Positions 48,538-56,674 of a stretch of DNA of 64,000 nucleotides are shown here, one piece after another. Origin of the DNA: E44-bin32 sp034430595 (GTDB lineage: Bacteria; Chloroflexota; Anaerolineae; Anaerolineales; E44-bin32); NCBI GenBank assembly GCA_034430595.1, contig DAOUEL010000019.1, forward strand, positions 25,420 through 89,419. The letters run 5' to 3'. The position numbers and the translations under genes are program-made. The notes under the pieces are model-generated. The model made no database searches. It worked only from the letters and a program-made list of their open reading frames with translations, and was not told the DNA's origin. Position 1 is the stretch's first letter. The number at the start of each line of letters is the position of its first letter.

Positions 48538-50402
48538 GAATTGAGTTCCTCCATCGACGTCTCTCCCAGGTGGTAGGGGACGTCGATAACAATGTACCCT
48601 GCTCGAAACAGGAGCGCCAGGCGCAGCGGCCAGGCGGTCTGGTTGTGGAGCAGGTTCTCCCACCAGTGTTCGGGCACGAATTGCGGCAGGACGATGGTAA
48701 TCACATCGCCTGGCTGGCGTTCCTCACCCAATTTGTCGAGGTACTGAATCAAGGGTCCGACGATCGAGCGGTAGGGCGATTTCAGGACTTGCAGCCGCAC
48801 TCCGTCGCCCCAACGATCCCAGCGCTGGCGGAGTTTCTCTCCCTCTTCAGGTGAGGTCTCGACATAGACCGCTGTCACGTCCGGTGAGAGCGAGCGGGCA
48901 AATTCGAGCGCCTTGATCACTCCCCGGTGAACGCCCCCGATAGGCATCACGACACGCGGGTGGCGCAGGCGGGTTGGAGCGCCGTAGTTATCAAGCGACA
49001 GGTTTTCGGCCACACCCTCATAATGCCGGTGGATGCGGAGCAGGGTCAGCGTGAAGAAACCGATCAACACGAGCACGATCCAGGCTCCGGCTAGGAAGCG
49101 GGTGGTGAGAATGATCATAAGCACGACGAAGGTCGCAGTTCCACCCAACGAATTGATCGCCGCGTTGCGCTGCCAGCCGTGGCTCCGCAGGCGGAACCAG
49201 CGCCGCACCATCCCGAACTGGGAAAGGGTGAACGAGATAAAAACGCCAACAGCATAGAGCGGGAGCAGGCTGTGTGTATCCCCGTTGAAGATCAGGATCA
49301 AAACTGACGCCAGGACCCCAAGCAGGGTGATGCCGTTTGAGAATACCAACCGATCGCCGATGTTTCCCATCTGGCGCGGCATGTAGCCGTCGCGTGCCAT
49401 GAAGTAGGACAGGCGCGGGAAATCTGAAAATGCGGTGTTCGCCGCCAGGAGCAGGATCAGAGCGGTCGCGATCTGCACACCGATGTAGAGGGGACCATTG
49501 CCGAAGAGCGAGCGGCCGATCTGCGATAGTACGGTCTCCGCGTGACTGGGTGCGGCGCCCACCTCATGGGCGAGAAAGGTGAGGCCGAGGAACATCGACG
49601 TCAGCAATGTGATCATGACCAGCAGGGTTTTGCCGGCGTTATCGGCTTCCGGCGCTTTGAAGGCTGGCACGCCATCGCTGATGGCTTCGATTCCTGTCAG
49701 CGCGGTGCAGCCGGCAGAGAAGGCGCGCAAGATGAGGAACGCACCCACGCCCGAAACGGCCAGGTCGGCGTGAATTGGCTCAATCACCTCGACGTCTGGC
49801 AGTCCGCCCAGCGTCAACCAGCGGAAGAAACCGAAGGCCAGCAGCGACAGCATGCCGGCGATGAACAGGTAGGTTGGCACTGCGAAGAAGCTGGCCGATT
49901 CGCGCAGGCCGCGCAAGTTCATCCAGGTAACGAAGGCGACGGCCAACACCGCCAGGATTGCACGGTAGGAAATCAATCCGGGCAGCCAGGAAGTGATCGC
50001 GGCTACTCCGGCGGAGACGCTTACAGCAACCGTTAATGTGTAATCGATCAACAGCGCAGAACCGGCTACGAGTGAGAAACCGGTGCCAAGGTTATCCTTG
50101 GCGACGATGTAGACCCCGCCGCCCTTCGGATACGCATGGATGGTCTGGTAATAGGAAAAGCCCACCGTGATCAACAGACCCGCGATGGCCAGAGCGATTG
50201 GAATGGAAAAGCTGAGCGCGGCCGTGCTGGCTGCAGCCAGCACAAACAGGATCTCTTCCGTGGCGTATGCGACCGATGAGAGGGCATCCGAGGAGAAGAC
50301 TGCCAGGGCCTTGACCTTGCTGATTTTCTCGTGAATCAGCTGTGAGCTGGCGAGCGGATCCCCCAGCAGCAGGCGGCGCAGCGAGAAGGATTGAGAACTC
50401 AT
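48534..50402 (-). CDS. KimA-type potassium/proton symporter (KUP family, APC superfamily)
   Basis: 622 aa with about 12 transmembrane helices and a cytoplasmic C-terminal domain (about 470-615). It resembles Bacillus KimA (YdaO) from end to end as I recall it: KALAVFSSDALSSVAYATEE, YPKGGGVYIVAKDNLG, ALTGIEAISDGVPAFK, LPLYAVGVFISFTLSQ, and C-terminal VVLPQFVPEHWWENLLHNQ-like text. Automated annotation would probably say amino-acid permease. Two RCK regulator genes follow directly, supporting potassium as substrate. In Bacillus KimA is controlled by cyclic di-AMP; whether that holds here is unknown. Confidence 0.86.
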   Translation of the reverse strand: MSSQSFSLRRLLLGDPLASSQLIHEKISKVKALAVFSSDALSSVAYATEEILFVLAAASTAALSFSIPIALAIAGLLITVGFSYYQTIHAYPKGGGVYIVAKDNLGTGFSLVAGSALLIDYTLTVAVSVSAGVAAITSWLPGLISYRAILAVLAVAFVTWMNLRGLRESASFFAVPTYLFIAGMLSLLAFGFFRWLTLGGLPDVEVIEPIHADLAVSGVGAFLILRAFSAGCTALTGIEAISDGVPAFKAPEADNAGKTLLVMITLLTSMFLGLTFLAHEVGAAPSHAETVLSQIGRSLFGNGPLYIGVQIATALILLLAANTAFSDFPRLSYFMARDGYMPRQMGNIGDRLVFSNGITLLGVLASVLILIFNGDTHSLLPLYAVGVFISFTLSQFGMVRRWFRLRSHGWQRNAAINSLGGTATFVVLMIILTTRFLAGAWIVLVLIGFFTLTLLRIHRHYEGVAENLSLDNYGAPTRLRHPRVVMPIGGVHRGVIKALEFARSLSPDVTAVYVETSPEEGEKLRQRWDRWGDGVRLQVLKSPYRSIVGPLIQYLDKLGEERQPGDVITIVLPQFVPEHWWENLLHNQTAWPLRLALLFRAGYIVIDVPYHLGETSMEELNS

Positions 50403-50463
50403 CGAGTTTCACACATTGGTTTCGGATATTCCCTTGACGATTTTACACCAGCCGGGGAGCAAG

Positions 50464-51621
50464 CTAGGTTTCGTGTTTGGAGGGGCCTTTCTTCCCGGGA
50501 TTGGCCAGTTCTGGGGGGGCTGTGTTGAGACTGGTATTTTCTACTGGATCGGAGGCCGACAGGCTACCGGATTCGGCCTGGAGCACGGAGAGTTCGGCTT
50601 CTTCCTCAAGCTGCTTTGCATTACTGGGTTTGTAGCCCACGAGCCGGATGGCAAAGAAGCCGTACAGCAGCACGAGCCAGAAAGTAAGGCCGCGGTAGGT
50701 CAAGGCGATCCCGGCTGAGGTAGCCGGGTCAATGCCCATCGCGGTTTGTGCGAGCCCCATGGCGCCTTCCACGAAGCCAACGCCAGAAGGCGTAACCGAG
50801 GCGATCGTGAATAGGTAGCCGACGCAGAAACTTGCGATCAGCGTGCCTGCATCAAATGGCGTGTGAAAGGCGATGGAGACCATGAAGAGGATCAGGGCCA
50901 TCACCGCCTTGCGCAGCAGGGCGTAGATTCCGGGGATGATCAGGCTCTTGGGCGAACGGCGGATCTCTCGTAATCCCTCGGCGATCTCGTGGCCGAAACG
51001 CTCGCTCTTCGCCCGGTCGAGCAAGTTCCGCTTCAAGATTGGGCGCAGGATGCGGTTGGCGAGATCGGTCAGCCAGACCAGCACACGCGCCATCCGGTCG
51101 ACCGAGAGGATGCCGATAATGGTAAGCGTAATTACGCTCACGGCAATCGTCACGGCAAACACTGCCGCACCGATCAGCACAGGTGTCATCAGACCACGGC
51201 GGATGAGGACCGTGAACCCGAGCGCCAGCACGATCATAAAGCCAGCGTAATCGTAGACCAGGTAGAGAAAGGAAGCCGTCGAAACTTTGCCGGCCGGTTT
51301 ACCTCGCCGTTGGCCGTCGGCGATGAAGACCGCCATCGCGCCCGCACCGTAGCTCGGGGCGATCACGTTGATGAAGTTGCCGGCGGCGGTCAGCGGCACC
51401 ATGCGGGTCAGTGCCTCATCGATTCCCATCAAGCGGTAGCAAGCTTGCAGGTTGGCGGCAACCGCAACCAGCCACAAGAACTGCACCACGATTGCCAGCA
51501 GCAGCCAACGGCCATCGGCGCGGCTCATCGTCTCGATGATCAGTTTCAATTCATTGAAATGGCGGATAACGAAATAAAGCGTGAGGCCGAAGATGATGAC
51601 GTACAGGATGCGTCGGATCAT
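50464..51621 (-). CDS. UPF0104 / flippase-like (LPG synthase membrane domain) protein
   Basis: 385 aa with about eight to nine transmembrane helices. It matches the membrane domain of lysylphosphatidylglycerol synthases (MprF/AglD-like) without the transferase domain: FINVIAPSYGAGAMAVFIAD, SFLYLVYDYAGFMIVLALG and VTPSGVGFVEGAMG. Such proteins are thought to move or modify lipid-linked molecules. The C-terminal 60 residues are polar and cytoplasmic. It starts 9 bp after fabD, so they are cotranscribed. Confidence 0.87.
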   Translation of the reverse strand: MIRRILYVIIFGLTLYFVIRHFNELKLIIETMSRADGRWLLLAIVVQFLWLVAVAANLQACYRLMGIDEALTRMVPLTAAGNFINVIAPSYGAGAMAVFIADGQRRGKPAGKVSTASFLYLVYDYAGFMIVLALGFTVLIRRGLMTPVLIGAAVFAVTIAVSVITLTIIGILSVDRMARVLVWLTDLANRILRPILKRNLLDRAKSERFGHEIAEGLREIRRSPKSLIIPGIYALLRKAVMALILFMVSIAFHTPFDAGTLIASFCVGYLFTIASVTPSGVGFVEGAMGLAQTAMGIDPATSAGIALTYRGLTFWLVLLYGFFAIRLVGYKPSNAKQLEEEAELSVLQAESGSLSASDPVENTSLNTAPPELANPGKKGPSKHET

Positions 51622-51630
51622 AGGAGCGCC

Positions 51631-52581
51631 TTAGAGCGGCAGCAGCTCAAAGCTGGAGGGATCGTCAAGATTATAGCCGACGATTCCCGAGTTAATCCGA
51701 CGCAATAAACCGGTAAGTACATTGCCTGAACCGATCTCGACGTAGGTTTCTACACCAGCTGCGATCATCGTCTCGATCGATTCAGTCCAGCGCACGCGCG
51801 ACGTGAGCTGGGCCTGAAGATCGGCGCGAATCTGGTCGGTATCGGCAAGTACGCTTGCGCGGACGTTGCCAACAACCTTGCTCGATGGGCTGGAGATTTC
51901 CACCGCATCAAGTGCCTCGGTAAACTGCTCCTGGGCTGGTCTCATGAGTGGGGAATGGGCTGCGATGCTGACAGCCAGGCGGATCACACGCCGTGCCCCG
52001 GCCTCGTTCAAATACTGGCCTGCAATCTCAAGCGCGTCGTCGTCGCCCGAGATGACGACCTGGCCAGGGCAGTTATCGTTTGCGACCCAGACGCCTCCCT
52101 GTGCGTCGTTGGTGGCTGCTGCACAGGCATTTTCAACCTGGTCTGCCGTAAGCCCGAGCACGGCGGCCATGCCGCCAGGATGGATTTCCCCTGCCCTCTT
52201 CATTGCCCGGCCGCGAGCCGCGACGAGCTGCAGCGCATCCTCAAACTCCAGCGCACCTGCGGCAACCAGGGCCGCAAATTCACCCAGTGAGTGGCCGGCT
52301 GTATAGGCTGGCTGCGCCAGATCGGAGTGGCGCACCTTCAGCGTTTCAAGCACAGCTACTGAATGGGTGAGCAATGCCGGCTGAGTATGCAGCGTCTCGT
52401 TTAAACGTTCCGCCGGACCATGGAAGCACAGTTCCGAAAGGGGATAACCGAGAATCGAATCAGCCCGTTCGAAAATGTGGGCTGCTGCGGGCTCATCTTC
52501 TGCCAGGGATAATCCCATGCCAACAGCCTGGGAGCCCTGGCCCGGGAAGAGAAAAGCCATAGTTTGCGGATGGAGTGTCAT
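51631..52581 (-). CDS. fabD: Malonyl-CoA:ACP transacylase
   Basis: 316 aa from ATG 52581 (ATG 52560 and an upstream frame to 52608 are alternatives; no clear ribosome site). Motifs: FLFPGQGSQ, nucleophile Ser in AGHSLGEFAAL, and the catalytic His in AAHSPLMRPA. Loads malonyl groups onto acyl carrier protein for fatty acid synthesis. It follows rpmF as in many bacteria, but plsX, fabH and acpP are not here; fabF lies 3 kb away on the other strand. Confidence 0.94.
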   Translation of the reverse strand: MTLHPQTMAFLFPGQGSQAVGMGLSLAEDEPAAAHIFERADSILGYPLSELCFHGPAERLNETLHTQPALLTHSVAVLETLKVRHSDLAQPAYTAGHSLGEFAALVAAGALEFEDALQLVAARGRAMKRAGEIHPGGMAAVLGLTADQVENACAAATNDAQGGVWVANDNCPGQVVISGDDDALEIAGQYLNEAGARRVIRLAVSIAAHSPLMRPAQEQFTEALDAVEISSPSSKVVGNVRASVLADTDQIRADLQAQLTSRVRWTESIETMIAAGVETYVEIGSGNVLTGLLRRINSGIVGYNLDDPSSFELLPL

Positions 52582-52592
52582 TGGAATCAGAA

Positions 52593-52612
52593 GGCCGTGC
52601 AAGCGCACGGCC
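52593..52612 (-). promoter_or_regulatory. Hairpin between rpmF and fabD
   Basis: A perfect 8-bp stem GGCCGTGC/GCACGGCC around a tetraloop lies in the 50-bp gap. No U-run follows, so it is more likely an mRNA processing or stability element than a terminator. Confidence 0.45.
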
Positions 52613-52631
52613 CACTTTCAGAGGACCGTGG

Positions 52632-52817
52632 TCAGCTGGTCTCGATTTCCACAACCTCGCGACCATCATAATGCCCGCAGTTCGGGCACATTCGATGGGG
52701 AAGGTGTTTCTCTCCGCAATTTGTGCAGGCGATCAGCTGGCGGGATTGCAGTGCGTCATGCGCACGTCGGCGATCCCGGCGGCCTTTCGAGTGTTTTCGC
52801 TTTGGAAGAGGCGGCAT
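52632..52817 (-). CDS. rpmF: 50S ribosomal protein L32
   Basis: 61 aa from ATG 52817, with GGAG 7 bases upstream. Typical L32: MPPLPKRKHSKGRRDRRRAH at the N-terminus and a zinc ribbon of two CxxC pairs (CTNC and CPNC). Both Cys pairs are intact, so this is the zinc-binding form. First gene of the long minus-strand cluster, with a strong promoter and a leader hairpin. Confidence 0.96.
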   Translation of the reverse strand: MPPLPKRKHSKGRRDRRRAHDALQSRQLIACTNCGEKHLPHRMCPNCGHYDGREVVEIETS

Positions 52818-52849
52818 GCTTTCGCTCCACGAGTTCGTCACACAAGTAA

Positions 52850-52867
52850 GCCTGCTCTCAAGCAGGC
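52850..52867 (-). promoter_or_regulatory. Leader hairpin upstream of rpmF
   Basis: GCCTGCT-TGAG-AGCAGGC, a perfect 7-bp stem, lies between the rpmF promoter and start codon. It could stabilise the mRNA or serve as a protein-binding control site. Confidence 0.45.
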
Positions 52868-52874
52868 ACGCATC

Positions 52875-52902
52875 ATTATAGCCGAGGGGCCGGGAGTGTC
52901 AA
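52875..52902 (-). promoter_or_regulatory. Strong promoter of the rpmF-fabD cluster
   Basis: Perfect TTGACA (52902-52897) and perfect TATAAT (52880-52875) with a 16-bp spacer on the minus strand. Its -35 is 7 bp from the -35 of the divergent moaC promoter. Confidence 0.85.
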
Positions 52903-52909
52903 GCTGACT

Positions 52910-52938
52910 TTGGAGGCGCCTGCCAGGACCGGTATAAT
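52910..52938 (+). promoter_or_regulatory. moaC promoter, leaderless type
   Basis: TTGGAG (52910-52915), 17 bp, perfect TATAAT (52933-52938), then 7 nt to ATG 52946. Confidence 0.75.
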
Positions 52939-52945
52939 ACCCGCT

Positions 52946-53440
52946 ATGAAGAAAAAGGAACTCTCACATCTCGACGCGCAAGGCCGAGCCCACATGGTCG
53001 ATGTGGGCACGAAAGATGCCTCCGACCGCTGGGCTGTCGCTCGCGGCCAGGTGGTCATGGATCCTGCTACGCTGGAAGCGGCGCGTGCCGGTGATCTGAA
53101 AAAGGGTGACCTGCGGGCAGTCGCCGAGCTGGCCGGGGTGATGGCAGCGAAACGCACGCCCGAGCTGATTCCACTCTGTCACCCGCTGCCGATCACTTCG
53201 ATTGATGTCAAGCTCGAGTTCGATTCAAGCCTGCCGGGGGTTATCATCACCGCAACCGTGCGTACGCATGCCCGCACCGGGGTGGAGATGGAGGCGCTAA
53301 CAGCAGTCAGCGTAGCAGCCCTGACGGTTTACGACATGATCAAAGGCATGGATAAGGCAGCCCATATCGAGGGCATCCGCCTGCTGGAGAAGCACGGCGG
53401 GAAGAGCGGAGACCTGGTGCTCGAGGATTGGCGGGAATGA
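52946..53440 (+). CDS. moaC: Cyclic pyranopterin monophosphate synthase MoaC
   Basis: 164 aa. Motifs: LSHLDAQGRAHMVDVG, KRTPELIPLCHPLPIT and VEMEALTAVSVAALTVYDM, then MDK and GGKSGD near the end. Works with MoaA to make cyclic pyranopterin for molybdenum cofactor. The start is ATG 52946, since the promoter -10 box lies 7 bases before it and there is no ribosome site. Its stop overlaps the MoaD-MoaE start by 4 bp. Confidence 0.95.
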   Translation: MKKKELSHLDAQGRAHMVDVGTKDASDRWAVARGQVVMDPATLEAARAGDLKKGDLRAVAELAGVMAAKRTPELIPLCHPLPITSIDVKLEFDSSLPGVIITATVRTHARTGVEMEALTAVSVAALTVYDMIKGMDKAAHIEGIRLLEKHGGKSGDLVLEDWRE

Positions 53441-54159
53441 AAATCCAGGTGAAATATTTTGCCACTCTGCGCGACCGAGCCGGGGTGAAAGAAGAGGACC
53501 TTGAGCTCGAAGCAGGCGCAACCGTTGCCCGGTTGAAGGAATTCCTGCAGGAGAATCATCCCGCGATCACCGAATCGCTTCCAACCGTCATTGTGGCTGT
53601 AAATCGCGAGTATGCCGGAGATGAACAGAGCCTCGCACCGGGTGATGAAGTCGCGCTCTTCCCGCCCGTCAGCGGTGGGATGGGGGCGAGCGGTGACCAT
53701 TTCCGCATTACTGACGACGAACTCGATCTTAACTCGCTTCTGGCGGATATGGTCCAACCCTCAACTGGCGCAGCCTGCGTGTTCACCGGGGTAGTGCGCG
53801 GGCGCACCCAGCGTGGCGGTGGGCATGAGACGATCGAGTTGAACTACGAAGCCTACCAACCGATGGCCGAGCAGAAAATGCGCCAGGTGGCGAGCGAGAT
53901 CCACGAGCGCTGGCCGTCGGTCGAACGCGTCGCCATCATTCAGCGTGTCGGCCGCTTGCAGCCCGGTACACCGACGGTGCTCATCGCCTGCACGGCCGCG
54001 CACCGCGACAGCGGTGTGTTCGAGGCTGCGCGCTACGGAATCGACCGCTTGAAGGAAATCGTCCCCATCTGGAAGCAGGAAGTCGGACCGCAGGGCGAGT
54101 TCTGGGTTGAAGGAGACTACCAGCCCTCGGCAGAGGATCGGGCCTCAGACCTGTCGTGA
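53437..54159 (+). CDS. MoaD-MoaE fusion (molybdopterin synthase, MoaX-like)
   Basis: 240 aa. Residues 1-81 are MoaD: ubiquitin-like fold ending in PPVSGG (Gly80-Gly81), the thiocarboxylate tail. After a short linker, residues about 88-225 are MoaE: TGAACVFTGVVRG, the HRDSGVFEAARYGIDRLK region and PIWKQE with the active-site Lys. MoaD needs a free C-terminal Gly-Gly to be activated, so the chain probably has to be cut after Gly81, as reported for mycobacterial MoaX. It makes molybdopterin from cyclic pyranopterin. Overlaps moaC by 4 bp. Confidence 0.93.
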   Translation: MKIQVKYFATLRDRAGVKEEDLELEAGATVARLKEFLQENHPAITESLPTVIVAVNREYAGDEQSLAPGDEVALFPPVSGGMGASGDHFRITDDELDLNSLLADMVQPSTGAACVFTGVVRGRTQRGGGHETIELNYEAYQPMAEQKMRQVASEIHERWPSVERVAIIQRVGRLQPGTPTVLIACTAAHRDSGVFEAARYGIDRLKEIVPIWKQEVGPQGEFWVEGDYQPSAEDRASDLS

Positions 54160-55271
54160 GCAGCACTAACCCCACTCGCTGGCCTTTGCTCTGTACAAAC
54201 TGCCGCCACCCTTACCCGGATAAAGAGCTGCCCTACCGCTGTCCAGACTGCGGCGGTATCTATGATTTTGCAGAGCCACTCCAGGTCGACCCGGCAGCTT
54301 TCACCATCCATCCTGTAGATGGAATCGGCCGTTTTCGAGCTTCCTTTCCTACTACGGATCACGGTGCATGGATCACCCTGGGCGAAGGGTCCACCCCCTT
54401 GGTTGGAATGGAATACGAAGGGCGGCAGGTGCATTTCAAATATGAGGGATGTAACCCGACCGGGTCCTTTAAAGACCGTGGCAGTGCGGTCTTGATCAGC
54501 GCCCTGGCTGAGGCCGGTATTGATCAGGTGATCGAAGATTCTTCCGGGAACGCAGGTTCTTCACTCGCTGCGTATGCTGCCCGGGCTGGGATTAAAGCCC
54601 GCATTTTTATCCCTGAATACGCCTCAGGCCCGAAACGGGCTCAAATCGAAGCCTACGGGGCGGAGTTAGTGCCGGTTCCAGGGACTCGGGCCGATGTGGC
54701 CGAAGCGGCCCGGGCTGCGGCCGAAGGAGGCCAGTTCTACGCCAGCCACGCCTATTTGCCGCATGGATTGGCCGGCATGGCGACCGTGGCGTATGAAATC
54801 TACGAGCAGCTGAACAGCGCTCCGGAGGCTGTTGTGGTCCCGGTTGGGCAGGGCACGCTCCTGCTGGGTTTATGGCGCGGCTTTAACGCCCTGCAATCTG
54901 CCGGCCTGATCGAGGTGCTGCCCAGGCTGGTCGGAGTGCAGGCGCGAGCCTGCGCTCCGGTCTGGGCTGTCTTCGCAGCTGGTGCGGCTGGGCTGGGGTG
55001 GGTTTCGGAAGGCGAGACCCAGGCGGAGGGCATTCGCATCCTGCATCCGATGCGCGGAGATGCGGTCCTGGCTGCGGTCGCTGGATCTAACGGCTGGATG
55101 GAAGCCGTGGATGAGGATGCGATTCGAGCCAGCCGCGACGCCCTGGGCGGTGCCGGGTTATATGTAGAGCCCACATCGGCGGTGGTCTGGGCGGCGCGTG
55201 AATCGGTGCTTGAAAAAACCGGCGGCGAGGTTGTGATGGTGCTCACCGGGAACGGTTTAAAGTCACCCTGA
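54156..55271 (+). CDS. thrC: Threonine synthase-type PLP enzyme
   Basis: 371 aa. N-terminal zinc ribbon (CTNC...CPDC), then the PLP-dependent fold with the PLP Lys in PTGSFKDRG, SSGNAGSSLAAY for phosphate binding and a C-terminal VLTGNGLKSP. The ribbon and motif set match threonine synthase of the shorter class; cysteate synthase-like activity is a less likely alternative. The start is GTG 54156, overlapping the MoaD-MoaE stop by 4 bp (GTGA), an odd partner for molybdenum cofactor genes but clearly cotranscribed. Confidence 0.9.
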   Translation: MSSTNPTRWPLLCTNCRHPYPDKELPYRCPDCGGIYDFAEPLQVDPAAFTIHPVDGIGRFRASFPTTDHGAWITLGEGSTPLVGMEYEGRQVHFKYEGCNPTGSFKDRGSAVLISALAEAGIDQVIEDSSGNAGSSLAAYAARAGIKARIFIPEYASGPKRAQIEAYGAELVPVPGTRADVAEAARAAAEGGQFYASHAYLPHGLAGMATVAYEIYEQLNSAPEAVVVPVGQGTLLLGLWRGFNALQSAGLIEVLPRLVGVQARACAPVWAVFAAGAAGLGWVSEGETQAEGIRILHPMRGDAVLAAVAGSNGWMEAVDEDAIRASRDALGGAGLYVEPTSAVVWAARESVLEKTGGEVVMVLTGNGLKSP

Positions 55272-55326
55272 ATGCGATACATTTAACCGAAAAAAACTGG
55301 CCGTTGGTGCTAAGGAGAACTGGGAG

Positions 55327-56568
55327 ATGACACAGCGAGTAGTTGTGACGGGCATGGGCACGGTCAATCCCCTCGGCCATGACGTTGATCATACGTGGCA
55401 GGCGCTCGTGGCGGGCACTTCTGGTGTCGGTCCGATCACCCTTTTTGATAGCAGCGACATGCTGGTCCAGATTGCCTGTGAGGTGAAGAACTTCGAGGTT
55501 GAACGCTACCTGGACGCGCGTGAGGCCCGCCGGCGCGATCGCTACGAACAGTTCGCCACCGTGGTCGCTAAACAGGCGTTGGAGAGCTCGGGGTACACGG
55601 TCTCCGACCATGACCCGCGCCGGGTGGGCGTGATCGTTGCATCAGCAGTCGGCGGCCTGGGCTCAATGGAAGAGGGCGTCAGGACGTTGATCGAGGATGG
55701 GCCGCGCCGGGTCAGCCCGTTCATGATCCCGATGTTCATGCCGAACGGTGCCGCGGGCTTGATCGCGATTGATACCGGCATCAAGGGGCCTTGCTATTCC
55801 GTGGCTTCGGCCTGTGCCTCCGGTGCCGATGCCATCGGCCAGGCCTGGCACCTGATCCGCTTCGGCGTGCTCGATGCAGCCCTGGCCGGCTCGTCGGAGG
55901 CTACCGTGACCCGCATCGGTGTGGCCTGCTTCGACCGGATGGGTGCGCTCTCCCGCCGCAATGAACAGATGGACCTGACACCGGCCCCCTTCGATGCCGA
56001 AAGGGATGGCTTCGTGATGGGGGAAGGTGCAGCCATCTTGATGCTTGAGAGCCTGGAAAGCGCCCGGGCGCGCGGGGCCGAGATCCTGGCTGAGATGGTC
56101 GGCTACGGTGCCTCGGCCGACGCCTACCACGTGACCGCGCCCTCCGAAGCCGGCGAGGGTGGGGCACAGGCGATCGAAGAGGCGCTAGCAAGCGCTGGCG
56201 CAGCGCCGGAAGAGGTCGATTACATCAATGCCCACGGCACCGGAACGCAGTTGAACGACGTGGCCGAGACTCGCGCAATCAAGACCGTGCTGGGCGGCCA
56301 TGCCCGCCAGGTTGCGATCTCTTCCACCAAGTCGATGACCGGGCACATGATGGGCGCCACCGGCGCATTGGAAGGGATCTTCTGCATTCAAGCGATTCGG
56401 GAGGGCGTCATCCCGCCCACAATCCACCTCAATACGCCCGATCCGGAATGCGATCTGGATTATGTCCCGAACGTTGCCCGGCAGGCCAGGGTTGACCTGG
56501 CGATCAGCAACGCGTTCGGCTTTGGCGGACACAATGCGGTGTTGGCATTCCGCCGCTTCAACGATTAG
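55327..56568 (+). CDS. fabF: Beta-ketoacyl-ACP synthase II
   Basis: 413 aa. Catalytic triad visible: Cys in SVASACASGADAIG, His in NAHGTGTQLND and His in STKSMTGHMMGATGA; ends with the usual NAFGFGGHNAVLAF. Elongates acyl-ACP with malonyl-ACP. AAGGAGAA precedes the ATG. No acpP gene lies before it, unlike the common acpP-fabF-rnc order, but rnc does follow. Confidence 0.95.
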   Translation: MTQRVVVTGMGTVNPLGHDVDHTWQALVAGTSGVGPITLFDSSDMLVQIACEVKNFEVERYLDAREARRRDRYEQFATVVAKQALESSGYTVSDHDPRRVGVIVASAVGGLGSMEEGVRTLIEDGPRRVSPFMIPMFMPNGAAGLIAIDTGIKGPCYSVASACASGADAIGQAWHLIRFGVLDAALAGSSEATVTRIGVACFDRMGALSRRNEQMDLTPAPFDAERDGFVMGEGAAILMLESLESARARGAEILAEMVGYGASADAYHVTAPSEAGEGGAQAIEEALASAGAAPEEVDYINAHGTGTQLNDVAETRAIKTVLGGHARQVAISSTKSMTGHMMGATGALEGIFCIQAIREGVIPPTIHLNTPDPECDLDYVPNVARQARVDLAISNAFGFGGHNAVLAFRRFND

Positions 56569-56674
56569 AATAAGCGGGTCTTGAGAGAACGCCTGGACAC
56601 GAACTGGTGGAACGCGGAGCACTCAGGCAACCTGAGCCCTCGGCGTCCCCCAAGTTCCTGGAGAGAGAAGTTCC

